A stretch of DNA of 64,000 nucleotides. It comes from NCEH01 sp002257205 (GTDB lineage Bacteria > Pseudomonadota > Alphaproteobacteria > Rhizobiales > Xanthobacteraceae). Under the pieces are notes generated by a model. It saw only the letters and a list, made by a program, of their open reading frames with translations, had not been told where the DNA came from and made no database searches. The stretch's first letter is position 1. Each line of letters opens with the position of its first letter. Shown here piece by piece: positions 44,407-52,585 of the stretch. The stretch lies in assembly GCF_043195105.1 (NCBI RefSeq), contig NZ_JBAFWO010000001.1. One strand, written 5' to 3'. Made by a program: the position numbers and the translations under genes.

Positions 44407-45641
44407 TTGCGCATGCGTTCCTTGGGCAGGGCGTAGATCACCGCGCCGGTGCCGCACCAGGCGTGGGCGCGCAGGATCAGCTGATAGTTTTCAAGGTTTT
44501 GCGCCAGCCACAGGGGCGTGCGGGCGAGGCCGTCGGCATTGTGATAGACGGTGATCGCGAGCGCGGGCCGGTGCTGGCGCAGGGTCTCGCGGGCGCCTTC
44601 GAGCGCGGCCAGCTCGCCGCCCTCCAGGTGCAGCTTCACATAGGTCGGGTCGAGGCCGAGCGCGTCGATGGGCAGGCTCTCGCGCTGGGATTGGCCGGTG
44701 GGGGAGATCTGCGAGGCATAGCCGAGCCCGTCGTGAAAGCGCACGCTCTCGCGCCGCGCCCCGACCACATGGCCGAGCACCTGCACGCGGGCGCGCACCT
44801 GCCAGTCCAGGCCCGCCACGAAAGTGCGCAGCACGGCGGCATTGGCCGGGTCCGGCTCGATCGCCCACACCGCGGAAACCTGTCCCCGGACCTCCTCCAG
44901 CAGGCGCGCCGTGACGCTGCCGTGATGGGCGCCGCCATCCAGGAAGCGGGCGCCGGCGCGCAGGGTCGCGGCCAGTTCGGGAATGAAGAAGCGTTCGGCG
45001 GGAACCACCGGGGCGCCCGGGAAATCCCATTCCTCCCGCGCCATGTGCCAGGCGGCGAAGCGCAGGTAATGGGCGCGCGAGGCATCGTCGGCGAAGAGTT
45101 CCAATGCAGTCGCGGCAGCGGCGAAGCCGGCAAGATCCAGCGGGCCGCTGAACCACCCATTGCTCAACGGGTGGCTGGCGCGGAAGCTTTCGGCGAGATC
45201 GTAGAATGGCACGCAGGCCGCCCAGCCCTGTAGCGCCAGCTCCGTCTGGATGGGCGCGAACGGGCTGTTGGCAATGGCGATGGCAAGCAGCGCCTCGCGC
45301 CGCACATGGGGGGCCACGTCCTCGGGTGCGAGAATGCTGAGGCCGTGCCAGTCGGGATCGGCGCGATGGCGCGCGGCGTCCGCATCGACCACGAACGCGA
45401 TGGGCTGGCCCATGGCGTCGAGATGCCCGCGCGCCAGCTTGCCGAGGTTGCCGGCGCCATAGAGCGCCAGCGGCCGGCCGCTGATCGCCACGGGACGGGG
45501 TGCGAGGGCGCGCGCGTTGAGATGCTGCAACAGGGCGATGGCGGCGCGCCGGTCCGGCCCGGTGGCGAAGTTGCGGGCGCGCACCGGGCAGGGCGCCGGC
45601 ATCCGCAGTTTGCCTGCGCTCACATGGGCGAAGGCGGTCAT
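44403..45641 (-). CDS. FkbM-family methyltransferase with N-terminal Rossmann-like domain
   Basis: A 412-residue two-part protein. Residues about 50-150 hold a nucleotide-binding-like fold (LALYGAGNLGKLARGHLDAM, FVVDADAAR), resembling sensor or dehydrogenase-like domains fused to FkbM enzymes. Residues about 225-400 are the methyltransferase with FLDGGAHHGSVT, AIEPDPANAAVLR and YVKLHLEGGELAALEG, the FkbM 'KxDxEG' motif with His and Leu in place of Asp and Val. It is the first gene of the FkbM-FkbM-CmcI run and divergent from the radical SAM gene. Substrate unknown; a sugar hydroxyl is likely. Confidence 0.85.
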   Translation of the reverse strand: MTAFAHVSAGKLRMPAPCPVRARNFATGPDRRAAIALLQHLNARALAPRPVAISGRPLALYGAGNLGKLARGHLDAMGQPIAFVVDADAARHRADPDWHGLSILAPEDVAPHVRREALLAIAIANSPFAPIQTELALQGWAACVPFYDLAESFRASHPLSNGWFSGPLDLAGFAAAATALELFADDASRAHYLRFAAWHMAREEWDFPGAPVVPAERFFIPELAATLRAGARFLDGGAHHGSVTARLLEEVRGQVSAVWAIEPDPANAAVLRTFVAGLDWQVRARVQVLGHVVGARRESVRFHDGLGYASQISPTGQSQRESLPIDALGLDPTYVKLHLEGGELAALEGARETLRQHRPALAITVYHNADGLARTPLWLAQNLENYQLILRAHAWCGTGAVIYALPKERMRK

Positions 45642-46007
45642 GGACGAGCCACCGGGCGGGCCGGCGCGGAGCGCTGCGCAAACGCGCCCCGCTTAACGGC
45701 GCCACGCGCAAGATCGTGCACATGCACGCAAACCTTCATGCCCGCTCCTCCTGCCGCGCGTTAGCGCCTCGGGCGGTTTCCCAAGGGTCCGCGCCATTGA
45801 CGAGAGCGTGCCGCACGATGCTTTCGCCGGGCTTGTGGCTTTTGGGCGAGCTGCGAGGACAGCCTGGCGCAATGAACCGCTGGTTGAGTGGCTCCATCCT
45901 TCGGCATGGGCCGGAACAACAGGCAAAGGCGCTGGCGCGGCGCGGCTCGGAATGTCCTTGCCGGGTGTGCAACGCGGCGGCTTCAGGCTCGGGTGGGTGG
46001 AGAGATC
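45642..46007. other. Divergent intergenic region in the glycan island
   Basis: A 366-base region between the FkbM gene and the radical SAM gene. It should carry both promoters, but no clear -35/-10 pair, hairpin or repeat is seen. Open frames in it are not protein-like. Confidence 0.5.
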
Positions 46008-47084
46008 ATGAAGGCACAGGTCAAGCCGCGCATTAATCTGGAAGGCCGCACGGCGCTGGAAACGGTGATTCCGCTCGCCACCCCGTTCGTGGTGTTCGTG
46101 GATCCCGCCAGCGCGTGCAATTTCCAGTGCACCTTCTGCCCCACCGGCCATCGCGATCTGATCCGCGAGACCGGCCGCTACCAGGGCGCCATGAAGTTCG
46201 AGGTGTTCACCAAGATCATCGACGATCTCGGCGCCTTCGACGACAAGATCAAGGTGCTGCGCATGTACAAGGACGGCGAGCCGTTCCTGAACCGGCGCCT
46301 TGCCGACATGATCGCCTATGCCAAGGCGAGCGGGCACGTGGACTATATCGACACCACCACCAACGGCACTTTCCTGAGCCCCGAACGGCTCGCGCCGGTG
46401 ATCGCGGCGGGGCTCGACAAGATCAACATTTCGGTCGACGGCATGACGGCCGAGCAATATCGGCGCTTCACCGGCTTCGATTTCGATTTCGAGGCCTTCG
46501 TGGCCAATGTGAAATGGCTCTATGCCAACAAGGGCCAGTGCGAGGTCGTCATCAAAATCCCCGGCGAACTGATCACCGAGGCGCAGCGGGATGAATTCTA
46601 CGAGACCTTCGGCGATCATTGCGACCGCATCTTCATCGAGAATTTCGCCCCCTGCTGGCCGGATTTCGACGTGGAAGCGCGCAGCGGGGTCAAGATCACC
46701 GGCGGCATCTACCAGCAGCCGGTCGGCGAGACCGATACCTGCCCCTATATCTTCTACGGCTATTCCGTGAATGCGGACGGGCAGGTCAGCTCCTGCTTCC
46801 TCGATTGGGGCCGCAAGCTGATCATCGGCGACGTGCGCCAATCGTCCATGAAGGAGATCTGGACCTCCGAGACGATGAACGCGCTGCGGCTCCAGCATCT
46901 GGAGGGCAAGCGCCGCGAGAATGGCGTGTGCCACGGCTGCGGCCAGCTCAGCCATTGCCTGCCGGACACGATCGACGCCCATCGCCCGCAGATCCTTAAG
47001 ACCTTCAAGGCGAAGATGAAATTGAACCCCGCCGTCGCCGCGCCCGGCGGGCGTCCCGCGCGCCTGCCGGTGGCGGCGGAATGA
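46008..47084 (+). CDS. Radical SAM / SPASM-like protein
   Basis: A 358-residue protein. The 4Fe-4S/SAM motif CNFQCTFC (Cys37, Cys41, Cys44) heads a radical SAM barrel with GEPFLNRRLADMI and DTTTNGTFLSP. C-terminal cysteines (TCPYIFYGYSVNADGQVSSC and NGVCHGCGQLSHC) form a SPASM-like region for auxiliary clusters. The ATG at 46008 has GGTGGAGAG before it. Such proteins recur in polysaccharide clusters of alphaproteobacteria and may modify a nucleotide sugar; the reaction is not known. It overlaps the following glycosyltransferase by four bases. Confidence 0.9.
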   Translation: MKAQVKPRINLEGRTALETVIPLATPFVVFVDPASACNFQCTFCPTGHRDLIRETGRYQGAMKFEVFTKIIDDLGAFDDKIKVLRMYKDGEPFLNRRLADMIAYAKASGHVDYIDTTTNGTFLSPERLAPVIAAGLDKINISVDGMTAEQYRRFTGFDFDFEAFVANVKWLYANKGQCEVVIKIPGELITEAQRDEFYETFGDHCDRIFIENFAPCWPDFDVEARSGVKITGGIYQQPVGETDTCPYIFYGYSVNADGQVSSCFLDWGRKLIIGDVRQSSMKEIWTSETMNALRLQHLEGKRRENGVCHGCGQLSHCLPDTIDAHRPQILKTFKAKMKLNPAVAAPGGRPARLPVAAE

Positions 47085-48346
47085 ACGTCCTCCACATCGC
47101 CCCCCATTTGGGCGGCGGCGTGGGGAAGGCGCATGCCGCGCTGGCCGAAACGGCCTTGGGCCGCGCGGACGGGGCGGATCCGGGCGCCGTCCGGCACCGG
47201 TTCGTCCTGCTCGAACCCCCGCGCGACACGCACTTCGTGGACCGCGTGCGCGCCGCCGGCTGTCCCGTCGCGATCGCGCCGGAGCCGCGCGAAATGGCCC
47301 GCCTGGTGGCGGATGCGGATATCGTGCAGGTGGAATGGTGGAACCATCCGCGCCTCTATGCCCTGCTGGCGGCGAACGCGCTGCCGGCCATGCGCCTGGC
47401 GCTGTGGGTACATATTTCCGGGCTGGCGCCGCCCCTGATCCCGGCCCGGCTCGCGGAACTCGCGGACAAGGTTCTGTTCACCTCGCCCTGCTCGCTGAAG
47501 GCGGACAATCTCGCGGCGGCGCTCGCGGCGCGGCCGCAGGCGTTCGGCGTGGTGAACAGCGGGTTCGGCTTCGATGCCCCGCCGCGCCCGCGCCATGCGG
47601 CGCCAAAGGTGCGGATCGGCTATCTCGGCACGCTGGATTTCATCAAGCTGCATCCCGGCTTCTTCGACATGGTCGATGCGGTGACCGGCGACATCCGGGT
47701 TTCGCTCTGGGGCACGCTGGATCCCGCCGGCGAGGTGGCGGCGCGGGCGGCGGCGATGCGCCATCCTGAGCGCGTGCGGTTCGAGGGCTATGCGTCCGAC
47801 CCGCGCGCGGAGCTCGGCGCGCTCGACCTGTTCTTGTATCCGCTCAATCCGCAGCATTACGGCACCGGCGAGAACGCGCTTGTGGAGGCCATGTCGGTCG
47901 GCGCGGTGCCACTGGTCTGGGACAATCCGGCGGAGACGGCCATCGTTTCGCACGATCGCAACGGCTTCGTCGCGAAGAGCCTTCAGGCCGGCGCGGCGCT
48001 GATCGAGCGGGCCGCCTGTAATCCCCAGCGGCTGCTGCGCATGGGCGCGGTGGGCGCGCGGGACATGGCGCGTACGCACGCTCCCGCCGCATCCCTGCGC
48101 CTGTTCGCGCGCCATTATGCCGAGCTGATGGGGGAGCCCCGCCGCCATCGGGATTTCGCCGGTCCCCTCGGCACCGACGGGCGGGCCTGGTTCCTCTCCA
48201 CCTTGCGCCCGCACACGGACGGGCCGGAGGGCGCGGATACGGGCGCGTCGCGCTTCTTCTGCGCCCGTGCCGCCAAGGGAAGCCTCGGGCATTTCCGGGG
48301 CTGCCTGCCTGATGATCCCAGCCTGAACGCCCTCGGCGCGGCGTGA
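47081..48346 (+). CDS. Glycosyltransferase, GT4/GT-B type
   Basis: A 421-residue protein starting MNVLHIAPHLGGGVGKAHAA, a GT4-like donor loop. The C-terminal domain shows VRIGYLGTLDFIKLHPGFFD and the nucleotide-sugar-binding segment LFLYPLNPQHYGTGENALVEA with the E-x-x-A pattern. It is translationally coupled to the radical SAM gene, so the two probably act on one glycan. The last about 70 residues (after RHYAELMGEP) are outside the core fold. Donor and acceptor are unknown. Confidence 0.82.
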   Translation: MNVLHIAPHLGGGVGKAHAALAETALGRADGADPGAVRHRFVLLEPPRDTHFVDRVRAAGCPVAIAPEPREMARLVADADIVQVEWWNHPRLYALLAANALPAMRLALWVHISGLAPPLIPARLAELADKVLFTSPCSLKADNLAAALAARPQAFGVVNSGFGFDAPPRPRHAAPKVRIGYLGTLDFIKLHPGFFDMVDAVTGDIRVSLWGTLDPAGEVAARAAAMRHPERVRFEGYASDPRAELGALDLFLYPLNPQHYGTGENALVEAMSVGAVPLVWDNPAETAIVSHDRNGFVAKSLQAGAALIERAACNPQRLLRMGAVGARDMARTHAPAASLRLFARHYAELMGEPRRHRDFAGPLGTDGRAWFLSTLRPHTDGPEGADTGASRFFCARAAKGSLGHFRGCLPDDPSLNALGAA

Positions 48347-48362
48347 GGCCCGGCGGTCCTGC

Positions 48363-49676
48363 TCAGCCGAGCAGGATGCCGCCCTGCAACTCGCGCTCGC
48401 TCACGATCAGCCCCGGCAGATAGCCGTCGTCGAGAAAGCGCTGGCGCGCGTCTTCATTGCGAATGAACACAAGGCTGGAGCGCTTGGCCGCCGGATCGAG
48501 AGTGGGCACCGCCGGACTCACCAGGATGCGCCGCTCCAGCCCCATTTCCCGCAGCAGGCCGGCGACTGACTGGCCATCCTCGACCCCGTCGAGCTGGATC
48601 CGGTCCAGCCCCGCGATGCCGTTGGCGAGCCGCGCCAGGGTCTGGGCGAGGATCAGCAGCGGCAGCTTCTCGATCTGGTCGATCATGCCGACCCCCTTGG
48701 GGTCGAGATAATGGATGCGGCAGATCAGTTCATAGGCCCGCAGGAAATCGCCGCGCCCCAGCCAGAGCCGCAGCGCCACCCGCATGCGGGTCTCGACGAA
48801 GATGTCGATCATGTCGCGGAAGGCACGCTTGTGCTCCAGGCTCAGCGTGGTGCCGGCGCGGCGCAGCAGGGCATAGACGAAATATTCGAGCCCGCCGCGA
48901 TAGCTGTCCCAATCGCTCATGGTCTGCTCGTGACCGGCCTGGACGCGCTCGGCCACCGGGCTTGCGGTGACGGAGCGATAATAATGCTTGCGGCGGAACG
49001 CCACCGGCCCGTGTTGCACCACATGGGCAAGATAGCTGAACGCCCAATAGCAGAAGCGCGCGTCGCTGGAGATGTCGCGCACCGCATCCGCTCGATAGAT
49101 CACCGTTTCCGGGAAGATATGGGTGTTGATGATGTGCCCGAGCAGATCCAGTTCCTGGCCGGGATGGATGATGAAATCCTCCGGCAGGTCGAAGAACATC
49201 GGCCCCGGCTGCTTGGTGACGTCGTCATAGAGTTCCCACGGCGTATAGCAGGCGCGGATCTCGGGATTGGCGCGCAGATAGTCGATGGTTTCCGCCAGCG
49301 CCGGGGCATCGATCAGGTCGTCGTCGGCGAGATACATGACATAGCGCCCGCGCGCGCGGCGGAACGCGGTCATCAGGTTCGGCATGCCGCCCTTGTTTTC
49401 TTCCTGCCGGAAGTAGGACAGCGCAAGCCCGCCCTGCTGGTGCCGGGCGACGACCTCCGCCGTGTCGTCGGTGGAGGCATTGTCCGAGACCACGACCTCG
49501 AAGGGGAAGGCGAAGGCGCAGTCGCGGGCGAGGCTGGTCAGCAGATAATCCAGGAACGGCGCGCGGTTATAGGTCGGAATGCACAGGCTGAGGATGGGCT
49601 GGTCGCAGGCGTCGGCGGGCGCATCTGCCGGCCGGGTCGCGGGCGCGGCGAGGCTCAGGTGTCCGGGAAAATTCAT
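48363..49676 (-). CDS. Glycosyltransferase family 2
   Basis: A 437-residue protein. Residues about 28-150 are a GT-A domain: LSLCIPTYNRAPFLDYLL, VVVSDNASTDDTAEVV and YVMYLADDDLIDAPALA holding the metal-binding aspartates. A roughly 270-residue C-terminal region of unknown fold follows. It is the last gene of the rfbF-(58-aa ORF)-methyltransferase-epimerase-GT2 run, with a four-base overlap with the epimerase gene, so it probably transfers the deoxysugar made by that set. Confidence 0.87.
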   Translation of the reverse strand: MNFPGHLSLAAPATRPADAPADACDQPILSLCIPTYNRAPFLDYLLTSLARDCAFAFPFEVVVSDNASTDDTAEVVARHQQGGLALSYFRQEENKGGMPNLMTAFRRARGRYVMYLADDDLIDAPALAETIDYLRANPEIRACYTPWELYDDVTKQPGPMFFDLPEDFIIHPGQELDLLGHIINTHIFPETVIYRADAVRDISSDARFCYWAFSYLAHVVQHGPVAFRRKHYYRSVTASPVAERVQAGHEQTMSDWDSYRGGLEYFVYALLRRAGTTLSLEHKRAFRDMIDIFVETRMRVALRLWLGRGDFLRAYELICRIHYLDPKGVGMIDQIEKLPLLILAQTLARLANGIAGLDRIQLDGVEDGQSVAGLLREMGLERRILVSPAVPTLDPAAKRSSLVFIRNEDARQRFLDDGYLPGLIVSERELQGGILLG

Positions 49677-50203
49677 AAGCTTAGCTCCCGCGCCGAGGCG
49701 TCCTTGGAGGAGATGATGCGGGGGACGGCGGGCCAGGCGATGTCAAAGGCCGGATCGTCCCAGCGGAACGTGCGCGCAAGGCCGGCATCGTAGGTCTGCG
49801 ACATCTGATAAAAGACCTCGCAGCCCGGCTCCAGGGTCAGGAAACCGTGCGCGACCCCTTCGGGAATATAGATCGCGTTGCGGCGCGCGGAATCGAGCTC
49901 AAGCCCGGTCCAGGCAAGGTAAGTGGGAGAGGCCGGGCGCAGATCCACGGCAACATCGAACACCCGTCCGCGCGTGGCCCGCACCAGCTTCGCTTCCCCC
50001 TTGGGCTCCATTTGCAGATGCATCCCCCGCAAGGTGCCGCAATGGGGGTTCCAAGATGTGCTCGCCTGGGGAAAAGAAGTCGCGAGCCCATGGGCGGCGA
50101 AGGAATCAATGCAGAAGGTACGCGCGAACAGGCCGCGCGCATCGGTGTGCGGGTTCACATGCACATGCATGACGCCGGCAATGCCGGTGGGCGTGATCCT
50201 CAT
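49673..50203 (-). CDS. rfbC: dTDP-4-dehydrorhamnose 3,5-epimerase-like cupin (RfbC/RmlC family)
   Basis: A 176-residue cupin. RGLFARTF near residue 24 and GTLRGMHLQ with the catalytic His62 match RmlC; the Tyr region reads FYQMSQTYDA (Tyr132, Tyr138). No rmlA, rmlB or rmlD is nearby. The neighbours are instead a glucose-1-phosphate cytidylyltransferase and a sugar C-methyltransferase, so the substrate may be a CDP- rather than dTDP-4-keto sugar. It overlaps both neighbouring genes by four bases. Confidence 0.85.
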   Translation of the reverse strand: MRITPTGIAGVMHVHVNPHTDARGLFARTFCIDSFAAHGLATSFPQASTSWNPHCGTLRGMHLQMEPKGEAKLVRATRGRVFDVAVDLRPASPTYLAWTGLELDSARRNAIYIPEGVAHGFLTLEPGCEVFYQMSQTYDAGLARTFRWDDPAFDIAWPAVPRIISSKDASARELSL

Positions 50204-51435
50204 GGCAGGACCGCGAGATCCGGTACCGCCACCACGAAGCGTCCGCCCCAGTCGCGCACCAGGGCGTTGGTGGCCATCACCTCGTTCTTGATGTTCCAGG
50301 GCAGGATCAGCACGAAATCCGGCTTCGTCTGGGCCAGCTTTTCCGGCGCATGGATGGGCAGGTGGCTGCCCGGCAGCAGATGGCCTTGCTTGTGGGGATT
50401 GCGGTCCACCACATAGTCGATCTGGTCTGGTCCGACGCCGCAGAAATTCAGCAGCGTGTTGCCCTTGGCGGCGGCGCCATAGGCCACGACGTGCTTGCCT
50501 TCATTATGTGCCTGATGAAGGAAAGCGTGGAGCCCGGCCCGGATCGGCGCGATGCGCTCCTGGAAGCTGTCGTAGACCGCGTCCGCGTCGAAGCCGGCGG
50601 CGGCTTCGTCCGCGCGCACCTTGGCGACGCCGGTCGTCTCGGCATGGGCATGGGAGGCGGCCGGACAGGCCAGCACCCGCAGGCTCCCGCCATGGGTCGG
50701 CCATTCCTGAACGTCGAAGACTTTCAGCTTGTGCGCGGCGAAGATCTTCTCCACCGCCAGCAGCGACAGATAATAGAAATGCTCGTGATAAATGGTGTCG
50801 AACTGCACGCTTTCGATGAGCCGCAGCAGATGGGGAAATTCGACGCTCACCACCCCGTCCGCCTTCACCAGGCGCGCGAGACCGGCGACGAAATCATTGA
50901 TGTCCGGCACATGGGCCAGCACGTTGTTGGCGACCAGCAGGTCGGCGCGATGGCCGCGCGCGGCAAGGCCCACGGCCACGTCCGCGCCGAAGAAGCGGGT
51001 TTCTGTGGGTACGCCCGCCGCGCGCGCCGCCTGCGCCACGTTCGCGGCCGGCTCGATGCCGAGGGCGGGGATGCCGGCGGCGATGAAATGGCGCAGCAAA
51101 TAGCCGTCATTGCTCGCCACCTCCACCACCTGCGACGCGCGGGTCAGGCCGAAGCGCGCGGTGGCGTATGTGGCAAACCGCTGGGCGTGGGCCACCCAAG
51201 AGTCGCTATAGGAGGAGAAATAGGCGTAGTCGCTGAAGATCTCCTTCGGCTCCACGAAGGCGTCCGCCTGGACCAGCCGGCAGGACGGGCACACACTGGC
51301 GCGCAGGGGATAGCGCGCCTCCTTCGCGCCGCGTCGGCTTTCCAGCACGTAGGAATTGGCCAGCGGCATTTCGCCGAGATCGACGAAGCGCTGGCGCAGC
51401 GGCGTGTCGCAGAAGCGGCAATGTCCGGGCTTCAT
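50200..51435 (-). CDS. Sugar C-methyltransferase (TylCIII/NovU type)
   Basis: A 411-residue protein with three parts: an N-terminal zinc-binding domain with Cys6, Cys9, Cys49 and Cys52 (CRFC and CPSC), a central SAM domain with VVEVASNDGYLLRHF, and a C-terminal domain with VVAYGAAAKGNTLLNF and NIKNEVMAT. YHEHFYYLSL in the middle is the conserved catalytic region. Such enzymes C-methylate 4-keto-deoxysugars to give branched sugars. The ATG at 51435 overlaps the stop of the upstream 58-codon ORF (ATGA). Confidence 0.9.
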   Translation of the reverse strand: MKPGHCRFCDTPLRQRFVDLGEMPLANSYVLESRRGAKEARYPLRASVCPSCRLVQADAFVEPKEIFSDYAYFSSYSDSWVAHAQRFATYATARFGLTRASQVVEVASNDGYLLRHFIAAGIPALGIEPAANVAQAARAAGVPTETRFFGADVAVGLAARGHRADLLVANNVLAHVPDINDFVAGLARLVKADGVVSVEFPHLLRLIESVQFDTIYHEHFYYLSLLAVEKIFAAHKLKVFDVQEWPTHGGSLRVLACPAASHAHAETTGVAKVRADEAAAGFDADAVYDSFQERIAPIRAGLHAFLHQAHNEGKHVVAYGAAAKGNTLLNFCGVGPDQIDYVVDRNPHKQGHLLPGSHLPIHAPEKLAQTKPDFVLILPWNIKNEVMATNALVRDWGGRFVVAVPDLAVLP

Positions 51436-51608
51436 GGGCGAAAATCCTCATGGCAGGCGATCTGCGCGGGGCAGGAAACGCGCAGGCCGGCGCGCAGGTC
51501 GGCGCGTATTTCGGTGAGCGCTGTCGGGGTGCGGGAAATGTTGGCGATCCGGGTGAGCGCGTCCCGCCCGCGCGGCGGCGTCCGGCGGCCGCTCCAGGCG
51601 CGGGTCAC
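51432..51608 (-). CDS. Probable small coupled gene, 58 residues, unknown function
   Basis: A 58-residue frame begins with GTG overlapping the rfbF stop (GTGA) and ends with TGA overlapping the methyltransferase start (ATGA), so it exactly fills the gap between two genes of an operon where other junctions are also four-base overlaps. The product is Arg/Ala-rich (VTRAWSGRRTPPRGRDALTR at the start, ending IACHEDFRP) with two cysteines and no recognised domain. Coupling at both ends is hard to explain by chance but is not proof; the frame might only carry ribosomes between genes. Confidence 0.45.
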   Translation of the reverse strand: MTRAWSGRRTPPRGRDALTRIANISRTPTALTEIRADLRAGLRVSCPAQIACHEDFRP

Positions 51609-52378
51609 GGCCACACCTTCCAGGGCGCCTGGCCCGAGGCCCACATCTCGTCGAGATGGATGCGCTCGCGCAACGTGTCCATGGGGCGCCAGAAGCCGTC
51701 GTGGGAATAGGCGGCGAGCTGGCCACGGGCCACCAGGGCTTCCAGCGGCGTGTTCTCCCAGGTGGTGTCGTCGCCCTCGATCAGGTCCAGCACTTCGGGT
51801 TGCAGCACGAAGAAGCCTGCATTGACCCGCTGATTGCCGGCCGAAGGCTTTTCCACGAAGGCCGAGACGCGTTCTCCCTCCAGATTGACCATGCCGAACC
51901 GTCCGGGCGGGGCCACCGTGCACATGGTGGCAAGCAGGCCATGCCGGCGATGGAAGGCGATTTCGGCCGCGATATCCACGTTGCCGACGCCGTCGCCATA
52001 GGTCAGGCAGAAGGTTTCGCCGGGATCGAGATAGTCGCGCACCCGCTTCAGCCGGCCGCCGGTCATGGTATCGAGCCCGGTGTCGACGATGCTGACGCGC
52101 CAGTCGGGCTTGCTGCACTGGTGATAGTGAATTTTATGCTGTGCCAGGTCGACCGTGATGTCGGAATGGTGCAGCACCAGATTGGCGAAGTATTCCTTGA
52201 TCTGATAGCCCTTGTAGCCCGCGCAGACGATGAAGTCCTTGCAGCCGAAATGGGCGTAGATGCTCATGATGTGCCAGAGGATCGGCTTCTCGCCGATCTC
52301 CACCAGGGGCTTGGGGCGCACGCTGGTTTCTTCCGCGAGCCGCGAGCCGCGGCCGCCGGCGAGGATGACGACCTTCAT
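51605..52378 (-). CDS. rfbF: Glucose-1-phosphate cytidylyltransferase
   Basis: A 257-residue nucleotidyltransferase forming CDP-glucose from CTP and glucose-1-phosphate, the entry to CDP-3,6-dideoxy and branched sugars. The start KVVILAGGRGSRLAEETSVR, the substrate segment RPKPLVEIGEKPILWHIM, and YGDGVGNVDI, RVNAGFFVLQPEVLDLI and HDGFWRPMDT are characteristic. Length is normal. The usual next enzyme, CDP-glucose 4,6-dehydratase (RfbG), is not in the window. Confidence 0.93.
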   Translation of the reverse strand: MKVVILAGGRGSRLAEETSVRPKPLVEIGEKPILWHIMSIYAHFGCKDFIVCAGYKGYQIKEYFANLVLHHSDITVDLAQHKIHYHQCSKPDWRVSIVDTGLDTMTGGRLKRVRDYLDPGETFCLTYGDGVGNVDIAAEIAFHRRHGLLATMCTVAPPGRFGMVNLEGERVSAFVEKPSAGNQRVNAGFFVLQPEVLDLIEGDDTTWENTPLEALVARGQLAAYSHDGFWRPMDTLRERIHLDEMWASGQAPWKVWP

Positions 52379-52540
52379 TCCGCCCTTCCTCGGCCCGTAC
52401 CCGGTGCACGGGTGCGGCCTTCAGCCTTGGTCGGGGGTCTCCTGGAGATCACGTGCATATGGGCCTCCGCCAGCCGGTCAATCGGATGACGGATGGCAGA
52501 TAAGGCCCGATGGCTTGTGCGAGGCTGGAGCAGCAGGGCT

Positions 52541-52571
52541 GGAACGGCGGGGCTTGGCGGCCCGCCGCTCC
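52541..52571 (-). terminator. Hairpin downstream of the CoA-transferase gene
   Basis: GGAACGGCGGGGC and GCCCGCCGCTCC pair with two mismatches around a six-base loop, 15 bases after the CoA-transferase stop on the minus strand. No T run follows. It probably marks the boundary between the Nit1C/CoA-transferase run and the sugar genes. Confidence 0.45.
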
Positions 52572-52585
52572 AGGTGTTCAGGCGC

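Noticed and set aside
51432..52118. Longer version of the 58-codon frame, extending into rfbF
   Set aside because: Upstream of 51608 it is only an alternative frame of the real rfbF gene; only the part filling the gap is considered.
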